NCBI RefSeq assembly: GCF_041206865.1
Contig: NZ_JBGEDP010000001.1
Span: forward strand, 496,001 to 560,000
Direction: 5' to 3'
Length of the DNA stretch: 64,000 nt
Origin: Mycobacterium sp. HUMS_12744610
GTDB taxonomy: Bacteria > Actinomycetota > Actinomycetes > Mycobacteriales > Mycobacteriaceae
Shown: positions 21,582 through 30,770 of the stretch, piece after piece
How positions within the stretch are numbered: the stretch's first letter is position 1
Layout: each line of letters opens with the position of its first letter
Notes under the pieces: generated by a model
Told to the model about the DNA's origin: nothing
Seen by the model: the letters and a program-made list of their open reading frames with translations, nothing else
Databases searched by the model: none
Program-made: the position numbers and the translations under genes

Positions 21582-24169
21582 GGGATTGCCTCCTGCTCGG
21601 TTGGGTGGTGGGGGTCGGCGGCGGCGGTCGACTCCCATGGCCGCCAGCCGCCGCGGGTCCAGCGTTGCCAGGCTTGGTGTGTGTGCTCCCGGGCGGCCAG
21701 GCAGACCCAGTCGTTGCCGAACAAGTTCTGCAGCAATGGGTTTCGCTGAATGATCGTGTCGATGCGCTGCAGCGGTGCCTGGACGATGGTCAACAACCGC
21801 ATGGGTTCGTGCCCGAAAGTCTGGCCATCGGCGAGCGACTGCCGGGGCAACCCCAGCTTGAGGTCGCCGCCGTAGCCCGCCAGCACACCCACGCCGCCGA
21901 CGACGTTGTGGATGGTCTTGGTTCCCGCTCCGAAGACCTCCGGAGCCACCGTCGAGAAGTAGTACTGGCAGTTGATCCATTGAGCGACCACCATCGGCGC
22001 GGTCATAATGGTTTCCAGTGCGCTGCCCTCGGGGTCGACGTCGGCTTCGTAGGAGTGCAGGAAAACCCGCCGGTGCAGGTCGATTCCGTGGGTGAGTGCG
22101 CGGGGCGCCACGATGAACGCCGCGTTGCCGGCCAGGCCCCACTCGGGGAACACCTGGGCCCAGTCGACGGATCGTCTCGCGACGTGGCGTGCGGCGCGCG
22201 CCGGGCCGGCCGCGGCGGGGCCGCCGGGGAGACCCGGGCAGCGCTCGGCGGCCAGTTCGGCGCCGGCGATGCCCAGGTCCGTGCCGAGCCTGCGCACGTC
22301 GTGACGATGGGTGGCCGGAACCAGATGCTCGTCCAAGATGGTGATGCGGTCGGTCGCGGTGTCATGCTGAGCGGCGACGAACCAGGTGTCGTGCGGGATC
22401 GCGATGCCCGCGTTGCGCAATTCGCCGCGCACGTCGGCGTTGTTGAGTATGGCCGCAGCGGTGCGGGCGTTCGGGCCGCCCGCCTGCCCGCCGCAAGCCC
22501 CGCAGTCCAGCGCCGCCTGATATGGGTTGTTTTCGGTGACGCTGCCGTGCCCGCACAAGACGACGAGGCGGGCGAATGCCTCGGTGAGTCCCATGGTGGC
22601 GAGCGCCACCTGCGCGTAGAGGACGCGACGGGCCAGGTCGGACGTGTCGTTGATCGACAGCACGGTGGGCGCGGGGGGTGCCAGCCGGTCGCGCAGCCGC
22701 CGGCGCAGTGCGCCAGATGCTTTCGGGCTCAGCGTTTTGGCCGCTGCCCACGGACCGGCGGCCCAGCCCGCGGCCTCGGCCAACGCGAACGGGGCGAGCA
22801 GCGCTTGTTTGGCTGCGCTGAACGCCGACTCGGCTCCGGCCATCGTCTCGCTGCCGGCGCGCAGGCGCCGCGCGGCGGCGGCGGCCGACGGTGCCGGGGC
22901 CTCGCTGACCTCGTGTTCGGGGCTGATCAACACCGGGCAAAGATCGTCGGGGGTTCCGCCGAGCAGGCTGGTGAACCGGATCGCGACGGCGAAGAAGCCG
23001 GCGAAACCGAATGTCTGGTATGCGCCCAGGGATTCGATGTGGCGACGCAGCCCCTCGGACCGGGTGTCGATGCAGCACACGAGTTGGGCTGCCGGTCGCC
23101 CACCGCTCGGTGCCGGCTCGCTCCGCGCCAACGACCGCAGCAGCGCGTCGCGGTAGTTCGCCTCGTAGGCCTGCTGCCACACCATGGGCCGGGCGGTGAC
23201 GGGCAGCGCCGACAACACCCGTGCGGCCGCACCCAGGTCGCCGTCCTGCACCTCGTCCAGCTCCCAGGCCCGGGCCAGCGCGGCCGCCCGTTCGCGGGCC
23301 GAGGGAACGGGCTGATCGCCGGTCCCGGACGACCTGGGCGGTGGCGCAGAACCACTGTGCGACAACAACACCGCTTCGTAGGTCAGCCGCATGGCGAGGT
23401 AGTCCAGCAGGTTCACACCGGTGACGCGCCCCGCGGACCACCGGACGTGGGCGGCCCAGCCCGGCAGGCGGGTCAAGTGCGCCTGCAGGTAGGTGATTCG
23501 TTCGTCGGCGCCGACAGCCAACTGCTCCAGGGCCTGCAGCGCGGCATCGTCGGATCGGTTGGGCACCTGCTTCAGCGCGGCCCGGACACTCCTGCTCAGC
23601 GTCTGGTCCCCGGCCGCCAGTTCCCGCCAAGCGTGGTAGAAGCCGTCGTGCTGACCGGGCATTTGCCAGGCCGCCGCAGGCGAGCCGAAGTACGCCGCAC
23701 ACCATCTGGCGGCCTGGTCGTCGACCTGTTGGGCTACCCGCGGTTCCGCCTTTTCGCTGCGGGTCATGTTGCGCCGCTTGGGTGCCGGCGCGGGCTCGCT
23801 GTACAGGAGGTCGGCGCGCAGCAATTCCGCGGGCGTCACCGAGCGGTCCCTCATCCGGACGGGCGCGCCGTCCAGCAGCGCCGGGTAGCGCTGCCGCAGC
23901 ACCGTTTCCAGGTCGGCGTCGGTGATCCGTCCGCGGCGGTAGAGGTCGCGGTAGGTGGTCTCGTCGAGCATGCCGCGGATGCCGTAGAGATCACCGGCGC
24001 GCCGGGCGGCCTGCTCGAAGGGCATCGACTCCAGCCCGGCCAGCGGGTTGACCGCGATGAACGTCTCCAGCGGGTAGTGGGTCGGTATCACGCGGGCGGC
24101 CAGGTTGACCTCGCTGCGCAGCAGCGCGCGGCGGGTTTCGATCGAGATGTGGTCAGCCACCGTGGTCAC
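21572..24169 (-). CDS. dabA: Inorganic-carbon accumulation protein DabA (DUF2309)
   Basis: An 865-residue DUF2309 protein, the cytoplasmic zinc subunit of the DAB system that converts CO2 to bicarbonate vectorially when paired with a membrane proton channel. Ligand candidates are C366 and D368 (CCID), H541 (LCGHGS) and C556 (DCGACGG); the spacing H to C of 15 equals that of the characterised Halothiobacillus DabA (C351, D353, H524, C539). The C-terminal QWINCQYYFSTV and NVVGGVGVLAGYGGDLK regions are typical. GTG 24169 overlaps the dabB stop (GTGA). Confidence 0.92.
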   Translation of the reverse strand: MTTVADHISIETRRALLRSEVNLAARVIPTHYPLETFIAVNPLAGLESMPFEQAARRAGDLYGIRGMLDETTYRDLYRRGRITDADLETVLRQRYPALLDGAPVRMRDRSVTPAELLRADLLYSEPAPAPKRRNMTRSEKAEPRVAQQVDDQAARWCAAYFGSPAAAWQMPGQHDGFYHAWRELAAGDQTLSRSVRAALKQVPNRSDDAALQALEQLAVGADERITYLQAHLTRLPGWAAHVRWSAGRVTGVNLLDYLAMRLTYEAVLLSHSGSAPPPRSSGTGDQPVPSARERAAALARAWELDEVQDGDLGAAARVLSALPVTARPMVWQQAYEANYRDALLRSLARSEPAPSGGRPAAQLVCCIDTRSEGLRRHIESLGAYQTFGFAGFFAVAIRFTSLLGGTPDDLCPVLISPEHEVSEAPAPSAAAAARRLRAGSETMAGAESAFSAAKQALLAPFALAEAAGWAAGPWAAAKTLSPKASGALRRRLRDRLAPPAPTVLSINDTSDLARRVLYAQVALATMGLTEAFARLVVLCGHGSVTENNPYQAALDCGACGGQAGGPNARTAAAILNNADVRGELRNAGIAIPHDTWFVAAQHDTATDRITILDEHLVPATHRHDVRRLGTDLGIAGAELAAERCPGLPGGPAAAGPARAARHVARRSVDWAQVFPEWGLAGNAAFIVAPRALTHGIDLHRRVFLHSYEADVDPEGSALETIMTAPMVVAQWINCQYYFSTVAPEVFGAGTKTIHNVVGGVGVLAGYGGDLKLGLPRQSLADGQTFGHEPMRLLTIVQAPLQRIDTIIQRNPLLQNLFGNDWVCLAAREHTHQAWQRWTRGGWRPWESTAAADPHHPTEQEAIPCR

Positions 24170-25713
24170 CGGAACGCTCCTGTCGTTGTCATCGGAATCT
24201 GTCCTGCTACCAGTGCTTTCGTGTACACGGCGCGTTGCAGCCGGCCGGTGCGGCCGTTGGGCGGCGCCTGGCGCGCCAGGGCCAGCGCGCCCAGGACGAC
24301 AGCCACCGCGGCGAGGGCGGGCGTCGCGGCGGCCGGCACGGTGGCCGCGGGCAGGTCCGGAGCCAGGAACCCGGTCACGGCGCGCATCAGCGCCACGTAC
24401 CCGACTGCCGCCGTCAGCAGCGCCGCGCCACCGGCCAGGGCGGCCCTTGCGCCCGAGATACGTGACAGCCAGCCCGCCAACGCCGCCGCTACGGTCGCCC
24501 AGGTGAAGATCAGCAGCGCTGTTGCCGAGCCGTGCTCGGCCGCGGGCACGCGCACGATGGCGGCAGCGGCGTACAGCGCGGCGGCGGACACGAGCATCGC
24601 CGCGAGCCGGATCGCCGTCCGCCGTGGCGCGGTCAGGTTCGGAGCGGCCGGCCTGGAGGCCTTTTGGCGACGCCGTGCTATCGCCGAGCCGGACGACAGG
24701 AACAACGTGGCCTTGTAGAAGCCGTGGCCCACCAGGTGGAAGACCGCGGCGGCGGACAGCCCCAGGCCGCAGGTCAGGATCATGAAACCCATCTGGGCCA
24801 TCGTCGAGTACACCAATGCCCCCTTGATGTCGGCTCTGGTGAGCATCACGACGCCGCCGTAGACCATGCTCAGCATGCCGGCGCCGAACGCCAGGGCCAT
24901 GGCGACGGCAGAGCCGGTGACTATGGGGCTGAGCCGGACCAGCAGCACACCGCCGGCATTGACCACACCGGCGTGCAGGAGCGCCGAGACGGGAGTCGGT
25001 GCGGCCAGCGTCGCGGGAAGCCAGCTCTGGAAAGGGATCTGGGCCGATCGCGACAGAGCCGCCACGACGATCAGGGCGGCGGCCGCCGGCAGGAGTGGCG
25101 ATTGCTCGATTCCGTTGTTGCTCGATGTCGAGAGCCTGACGTTGCCCCCGTGTGCGGTGACCAGGCCGACCGCCAGCCACAGGGCAAGGTCGCCCAGCAC
25201 GAACGCGGTGGCGGTGCGCCGCACCCCTTCCCGGGCAGCCGGCAGCTCCCAGTAGGTGGCCAGCAGCAGGCACAGCGCGGCGCCGGCCGACGTCCAGCTG
25301 ATGGCGAGTCCGACGAGGGTTCCGGCGGTCATCAGGCCGGCGGAGGCGGTGGTGAGCAGGCCGGCGCCGGCGGTGAACCAGTGCGCCCGTCCGTCGCCTG
25401 CGAGGTATCGCAGCGCGAATGCCTGGACCACCGCGCTCACCCCGTAGACCAGCACCAGCAGCAGTGCGCTCAGCCTGTCGGCTTCCAGCTCGACGAGCTG
25501 GGTGCCGTGCTGCGTGCGCAACGTGGCCGACACGGGGCCGTCGATCGTCACGGCGAGTCCGAGCAGGGCTGCGCCGAGGAATCCCGCACCGGCGGCCGAG
25601 GCTCCGATTCTTCCCACGATGCGGGGAGAGCGCGAACCGGCCAGCGGAGCGGTCAGCGAAGCGAAGAGGGGCAGTGCGACAACACCGACGAGTATCGCAG
25701 GAGCGGTGTACAT
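24166..25713 (-). CDS. dabB: NuoL-like proton-conducting membrane subunit DabB
   Basis: A 515-residue polytopic protein of the NuoL/MrpA (proton-conducting membrane transporter) family, about 12-14 hydrophobic segments. Conserved features include the internal proton-path segment SAQIPFQSWLPATLAAPTPVSALLHAGVVNAGGVLL and HLVGHGFYKATLFL. It lacks the other complex I subunits nearby and precedes dabA, which identifies it as DabB, the energy-coupling partner. ATG 25713 is chosen because TACTGT stands 7 nt upstream with TTGACC 18 nt further. Confidence 0.9.
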   Translation of the reverse strand: MYTAPAILVGVVALPLFASLTAPLAGSRSPRIVGRIGASAAGAGFLGAALLGLAVTIDGPVSATLRTQHGTQLVELEADRLSALLLVLVYGVSAVVQAFALRYLAGDGRAHWFTAGAGLLTTASAGLMTAGTLVGLAISWTSAGAALCLLLATYWELPAAREGVRRTATAFVLGDLALWLAVGLVTAHGGNVRLSTSSNNGIEQSPLLPAAAALIVVAALSRSAQIPFQSWLPATLAAPTPVSALLHAGVVNAGGVLLVRLSPIVTGSAVAMALAFGAGMLSMVYGGVVMLTRADIKGALVYSTMAQMGFMILTCGLGLSAAAVFHLVGHGFYKATLFLSSGSAIARRRQKASRPAAPNLTAPRRTAIRLAAMLVSAAALYAAAAIVRVPAAEHGSATALLIFTWATVAAALAGWLSRISGARAALAGGAALLTAAVGYVALMRAVTGFLAPDLPAATVPAAATPALAAVAVVLGALALARQAPPNGRTGRLQRAVYTKALVAGQIPMTTTGAFR

Positions 25714-25720
25714 GTGCAGA

Positions 25721-25750
25721 ACAGTACGCGAGACACAATACACGGGTCAA
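25721..25750 (-). promoter_or_regulatory. Promoter of the dab operon
   Basis: On the minus strand, TTGACC (25745-25750) and TACTGT (25721-25726) are separated by 18 nt; the dabB ATG follows 7 nt after the -10, implying a leaderless transcript. It lies in the 58-nt gap shared with the divergent arsR pseudogene. Confidence 0.65.
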
Positions 25751-25771
25751 CCATCATGAAATAAAGATCGT

Positions 25772-26103
25772 ATGACGACGCCGTCGTACCAGATCAAGGC
25801 CGAGTTCTTCAAGACGCTGGGACATCCGGCGCGAATCCGTGTCCTCGCATTGCGCTCGTCGGGGACAAGTCGGTCGCCGAACTGCTGGCGGAGGTCGGGC
25901 TGGAATCGTCGAACCTGTCCCAGCGGCTGGGCGTCCTGCGCCGCGCGGGTGTGGTCGAGGCGCACCGGGACGGCAACACGATGATCTACTCGATCGCCTC
26001 GCCGGACATCGCCGAACTGCTGACGGTGGTGCGCAAGGTTCTCACCGGGGTACTCAACGACAGCATCGCGGTCCTGGAAGACCTGCGGGCCGGCGCGGAG
26101 TAG
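25772..26103 (+). pseudogene. ArsR-family regulator, Rv0081-like, frameshifted
   Basis: The first frame gives MTTPSYQIKAEFFKTLGHPARIRVLA; after about 25850-25860 the reading continues one frame away as GDKSVAELLAEVGLESSNLS and on through RRAGVVEAHRDGNTMIYSIA to ...EDLRAGAE with TAG at 26101. One missing base explains it. The joined product (about 110 residues) closely resembles Rv0081, the regulator of the M. tuberculosis formate-hydrogenlyase-like operon. Either a true pseudogene or a single-base assembly error; the broken genes next to it favour the former. Confidence 0.85.
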
Positions 26104-26108
26104 CTGCC

Positions 26109-26588
26109 ATGGGCTGGATCGGCAAAGCTTTCCGGGTCGGGCGGGTCGCCGAGCCCGCCGGGCCGGCGCCGCAGCCTGCGACGAATCTCGTTGCCGCAGT
26201 GCGTGGTTCGCTGCAAGATCCGGCACGTCGACGCCGGCTCCTGCAACGGGAGCGAGGTGGAGAGCCCGGGCGCGTTCGGGCCGGTGTACGACGCCGAGCG
26301 GTTCGGCGCCCGGCTGGTGGCTCCCCGCGCCACGCGGACGCGGCCCTGGTGACCGGTGTGGTGACGCGCAACATGGCCGATCCGCTGCGCGACACCGTCG
26401 ACGCCACACCGCGACCGCGGCGGGTGATCGCTTGCGGGGACTGCGCGCTCAACGGAGGGGTGTCCGGCGACGGTGACGGTGTGGTCGGCGCGGTCGGCGA
26501 GGTGGTTGCCGTCGACGTCGGAATCCCCGGGTGCCCGCCGACGCCGAGCCGGATTGTCGAAGCGCTGCGATCGGTGACCGGCAAGTGA
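26109..26588 (+). pseudogene. NuoB/HycG-like iron-sulfur subunit (Rv0082-type), two frameshifts
   Basis: The start MGWIGKAFRVGRV and the end ACGDCALNGG...VDVGIPGCPPTPSRIVEAL are in one frame, but the middle (IRHVDAGSCNGSEVES ... AFGPVYDAERFGARLVA) is in another, reached by an extra G near 26217 and left by a missing base near 26320. In addition the usual second Cys of SCNGCE is Ser here. Family members hold a 4Fe-4S cluster at the quinone or hydrogenase interface; this copy cannot. Confidence 0.85.
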
Positions 26589-26910
26589 CCGCGCTGAAAG
26601 CGTTGTGGCGCAGTTATTACCGGTCCCTGTGCACGGGCGCGCTGACCCTGGTGGCCAGGGAGGCGATGGCGGTCGCCTCGTTGGTGCTGGCGCTGGCCGA
26701 GCACTACCGGCCCGAGGTAGGCTCCGCCGCCCTGCTGTACGCGGTCAGACCCAGGTGGGGTTCGCGGCGATCCTGGTCGCCCTGATGGTGCGGCCGGCGG
26801 CCGGCGGCGCGGACCGGTTCACCGGGTTGCGCGAGCTCCCCCGGGCGCGCGCACCGCGGTGTTCCTGTTGACGCTGGCCGGGTTCGGGCCGAAGGGCGGC
26901 CTGGTGCCGC
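26585..26910 (+). pseudogene. HyfB/NuoL-like fragment (Rv0083-type), internally deleted and frameshifted
   Basis: From GTG 26585 (overlapping the previous TGA) it reads VTALKALWRSYYRSLCTG... AREAMAVASLVLALAEHYRPE, typical of the HyfB membrane subunit, then shifts frame near 26746 (ATG reduced to AG) into GFAAILVALMV and again near 26851 into TAVFLLTLAGFGPKGGLVP. That last motif normally continues with LHVWLPRAHP; here it ends at a deletion junction near 26910. The N-terminal part before AREAM is also shortened. Confidence 0.75.
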
Positions 26911-26911
26911 C

Positions 26912-27202
26912 CGCTACACGGTGCGCCGGGACGAGTTCGCCGCGGCGACGGAGCTGGCCTGCCTTTTGATCGAAAACCACTGCGGCCCAAACCGTCACAT
27001 CCTCGACGCGGCGCGCGTCCCCGGCAGCGGTGTCGGCACCGTCGAGGGCTGGCGCGGCACCGTCGTGTACCGCGCCGAGATCGTGGACCCGTCCTGGTTC
27101 AACTGGCCCGCACTGCCCGTCGCGATGGCCGACACCATCGTCCCCGACTTCCCGTTGGCCAACAAGAGTTCCAACCAGTCCTACGCCGGTAACGACCTTT
27201 GA
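26912..27202 (+). pseudogene. C-terminal remnant of hydrogenase large subunit-like HycE (Rv0087-type)
   Basis: Reads RYTVRRDEFAAATELACLL ... GTVEGWRGTVVYRAEIVDPSWFNWPALP and ends FPLANKSSNQSYAGNDL, which is the C-terminus of HycE/NuoD-like proteins; the VDPSWFNWPALP block is diagnostic. Everything N-terminal, including the nickel-site region, is gone, together with the hycD, hycP and hycQ genes that normally intervene. Convergent with mutY, whose stop is 3 nt away. Confidence 0.85.
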
Positions 27203-27205
27203 GCC

Positions 27206-28105
27206 CTACCCCTCGCCGGCCAGCGCGAACCGGCCGTCCGCGGTCCGGGTGACCAGGCCGTCGGCGAGTAGGGAGTTCAGCGCCCGCTCACGCTGGAGGT
27301 GATCGGCCCGCCACGCCACCTCGAGTTCGGCGCGGGTCACCGGAGAATCGCTGGTGCGCAGGACATCGAGCAACCGCCCCCGGACCTGACGGTCGGTGCC
27401 GGCGTAGGTCTGCGCGCGGCGCGGCGGCCCCTGCGCCTCGGGGTAACCGGCGCGGCGCCACCCGCACTCGCCGAGCGGGCACAGCCCGCATCGCGGGGTG
27501 CGCGCGGTGCAGACCGTCGCACCCAGTTCCATCAGGGCCACCGAGAACCGGGGCGCGGTGTCGTCGGCGGGCAGCAGCGCCGCGACGTCGGCATGGTCGC
27601 GGGCCGGCGACGGTACGGCGGCGTCGGCCCGGCCGTGCACGGCCCGGGCCACCACGCGGCGCACGTTGGTGTCCACCACCGGCACCGGCCTTTGGTAGGC
27701 GAAGCAGGCCACTGCACGCGCGGTGTAGCTGCCGACGCCGGGCAGGGTCAGCAACGTCTCGACGTCGTCGGGGACCACGTCGTCGTGGTCGCGGGCGATG
27801 ACGGTGGCGCACTCGTGCAGTCGCTTGGCCCGCCGGGGATAGCCCAGCTTGCCCCAGGCGCGCAGGACGTCCGCCGCGCTGGCGGCGGCGGTGGCCGACG
27901 GGGTTGGCCAGCGACGCACCCATTCGGACCAGACCGGCAGCACCCGGGACACCGGCGTCTGCTGCAGCATGAACTCGCTGACCAATATCTGCCACGCGCT
28001 GACGCCCGGCTCGCGCCACGGCAGGTCGCGCCGGGACCGGTCATACCACGGCAGCAACTCGTCGGCACGCACAGTTGGGCTTCCGTTCACCGGCGGGTGG
28101 GGCAT
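27206..28105 (-). CDS. mutY: Adenine DNA glycosylase MutY
   Basis: A 299-residue base-excision enzyme removing A opposite 8-oxoG. It has the catalytic Glu in SEFMLQQTPV, the HhH loop LPGVGSYTARAVACFA, catalytic Asp in VVDTNVRRV, and a 4Fe-4S site C-X6-C-X2-C-X4-C (CTARTPRCGLCPLGEC), one residue shorter than in E. coli at the last gap. The C-terminal 8-oxoG domain is short. ATG 28105 is head-to-head with canB, with 10 nt between the starts. Confidence 0.95.
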   Translation of the reverse strand: MPHPPVNGSPTVRADELLPWYDRSRRDLPWREPGVSAWQILVSEFMLQQTPVSRVLPVWSEWVRRWPTPSATAAASAADVLRAWGKLGYPRRAKRLHECATVIARDHDDVVPDDVETLLTLPGVGSYTARAVACFAYQRPVPVVDTNVRRVVARAVHGRADAAVPSPARDHADVAALLPADDTAPRFSVALMELGATVCTARTPRCGLCPLGECGWRRAGYPEAQGPPRRAQTYAGTDRQVRGRLLDVLRTSDSPVTRAELEVAWRADHLQRERALNSLLADGLVTRTADGRFALAGEG

Positions 28106-28115
28106 GATGTGGACC

Positions 28116-28733
28116 ATGCCTAACACCAGTCCGGTAACCGCGTGGAAAGCACTCAAAGAGGGTAACGAGAGGTTCGTCGCCGGCAAGCAACAGCATCCCA
28201 GCCAGAGCGTCGAGCACCGGGCCAGCCTGGCCGCGGGGCAGAAGCCGACCGCCGTCGTGTTCGGCTGCGCGGACAGCCGAGTGGCGGCCGAGCTCATCTT
28301 CGACCAGGGCCTGGGCGACATGTTCGTGGTGCGCACCGCCGGCCAGGCCATCGACGCGGCGGTGCTGGGTTCCATCGAGTTCGCGGTCACGGTCCTCGAC
28401 GTGCCGCTCATCGTCGTGCTCGGCCACGACAGCTGCGGCGCCGTCAAGGCGGCGCTGAGCGCGATCGACGACGGTGCGATACCGAGCGGCTTCGTGCGCG
28501 ATGTGGTGGAGCGGGTCACCCCCTCGATCCTGATGGGCCGCCGCGAAGGCCTGAGCCGCGTCGACGAGTTCGAGGAACGGCACGTGCGCGAGACGGTGGC
28601 GCAGCTCATGTCGCGCTCGTCGGCCATTTCCGAGCGCGTCGCCGCGGGCACGCTGGCGCTAGCGGGGGTCACCTACCACCTCGCCGACGGGCGCGCGGCG
28701 TTGCGCGGCCACGTCGGCGACATCGGCGAATAG
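28116..28733 (+). CDS. canB: Beta-carbonic anhydrase, canonical
   Basis: A 205-residue enzyme for CO2/bicarbonate interconversion with all expected residues: C51, D53, R55 (CADSR), H104 and C107 (HDSC), and VVRTAG. It matches Rv3588c in length and start. ATG 28116 is preceded 7 nt upstream by CATGAT, a possible -10. Further in-frame ATGs at 28104 and 28107 would overlap mutY. It is the second carbonic anhydrase-family gene in 8 kb, and unlike the one at 20600 looks fully catalytic. Confidence 0.95.
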   Translation: MPNTSPVTAWKALKEGNERFVAGKQQHPSQSVEHRASLAAGQKPTAVVFGCADSRVAAELIFDQGLGDMFVVRTAGQAIDAAVLGSIEFAVTVLDVPLIVVLGHDSCGAVKAALSAIDDGAIPSGFVRDVVERVTPSILMGRREGLSRVDEFEERHVRETVAQLMSRSSAISERVAAGTLALAGVTYHLADGRAALRGHVGDIGE

Positions 28734-28858
28734 GCGGGGCATAGCCGGCTGACGGACGGGCGACGAGCGCCCCACTAACACGGCGGTTGGCCGGCTAACT
28801 CCGCGACACGCCGAGGCGGGTCGGGCAAAACCGGATGACCTGGGCCTACGGTGTGAAT

Positions 28859-29665
28859 GTGTTGGATCTGGAACCGCGTGGCCCGCTACCCACGGAGATC
28901 TATTGGCGGCGCAGGGGCCTGGCGCTGGGCATAGCGATCATCGTGGTCGGAATCGTGGTCGCGATCGTCGTCGGCTTCATGGGCGGCAGCGAGGGCGCCA
29001 AACCCGCCAGTGCCGACAAACCCAACTCCGCTCAGGGCAAGCCGGGCTCGCCCGCGCCGCAGGCCCCGCCGGCGGCCCCAGGGCAGGACGGCAACAGCCC
29101 GGCGGCGCCGGGTCCGGGACAGAACCTGGAAATGCCCACCCCCACTGCGGCGGTGCAGCCGCCGCCGGTGCTGAAGGAGGGCGACGACTGCCCCGATTCG
29201 ACGCTGGCTGTCAAGGGGCTGACCAACCAGCCGCAGTACTTCATCGGCGACCAGCCGAAGTTCACCATGGTCGTGACCAACATCGGCCTGGTGGCGTGCA
29301 AGCGGGACGTCGGTGCCGCGGTGCTGGCCGCATATGTCTACTCTCTGGACAACAAGCGGTTGTGGTCCAACCTGGACTGCGCGCCGTCCAACGAGACCCT
29401 GATCAAGACCTTCACGCCGGGCGAGCAGGTGACGACGGCGGTGACGTGGACCGGCATGGGGTCGGCGCCGCACTGCCCGCTGCCGCGGCCGGCCATCGGG
29501 CCCGGCACCTACAACCTCGTCGTGCAGCTGGGCAATCTGCGCTCGCAGGCGGTTCCGTTCATCCTGAACCCCCCGCCGCCCCCACCGGGTCCGCTGCCCG
29601 CGCCGGGTCCGGCCGCCGCGGCCCCGCCGGAGGGCCCGCAGGTCGCCCCGGCCCGCACGGGCTGA
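28859..29665 (+). CDS. Membrane-anchored protein of unknown function (Rv3587c-type)
   Basis: A 268-residue protein with a short cytoplasmic N-terminus, one transmembrane helix (LALGIAIIVVGIVVAIVVGF), a Pro/Ala/Gly linker, then a compact extracytoplasmic domain from about residue 105 to 235 with three or four Cys, and a Pro-rich tail. No enzymatic motif. GTG 28859 is chosen because TACGGT lies 6 nt upstream; GTG 28853 and ATG 28835 are in-frame alternatives. The 125 nt before it show no gene. Confidence 0.75.
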   Translation: MLDLEPRGPLPTEIYWRRRGLALGIAIIVVGIVVAIVVGFMGGSEGAKPASADKPNSAQGKPGSPAPQAPPAAPGQDGNSPAAPGPGQNLEMPTPTAAVQPPPVLKEGDDCPDSTLAVKGLTNQPQYFIGDQPKFTMVVTNIGLVACKRDVGAAVLAAYVYSLDNKRLWSNLDCAPSNETLIKTFTPGEQVTTAVTWTGMGSAPHCPLPRPAIGPGTYNLVVQLGNLRSQAVPFILNPPPPPPGPLPAPGPAAAAPPEGPQVAPARTG

Positions 29666-29669
29666 GATC

Positions 29670-30749
<1,080 letters not shown>

Positions 30750-30770
30750 TCATTCTGCGGCCACATCGCG

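Noticed and set aside
24532..25764. Long plus-strand frame opposite dabB and similar frames opposite dabA (21482-24718)
   Set aside because: Low-complexity Gly/Arg/Gln composition and no motifs; the minus-strand genes have clear transmembrane and zinc motifs.
25839..26588. A 249-codon continuous frame spanning arsR and the NuoB-like gene
   Set aside because: It is continuous only by chance; recognisable domain sequence jumps between frames, which shows pseudogenes rather than one gene.
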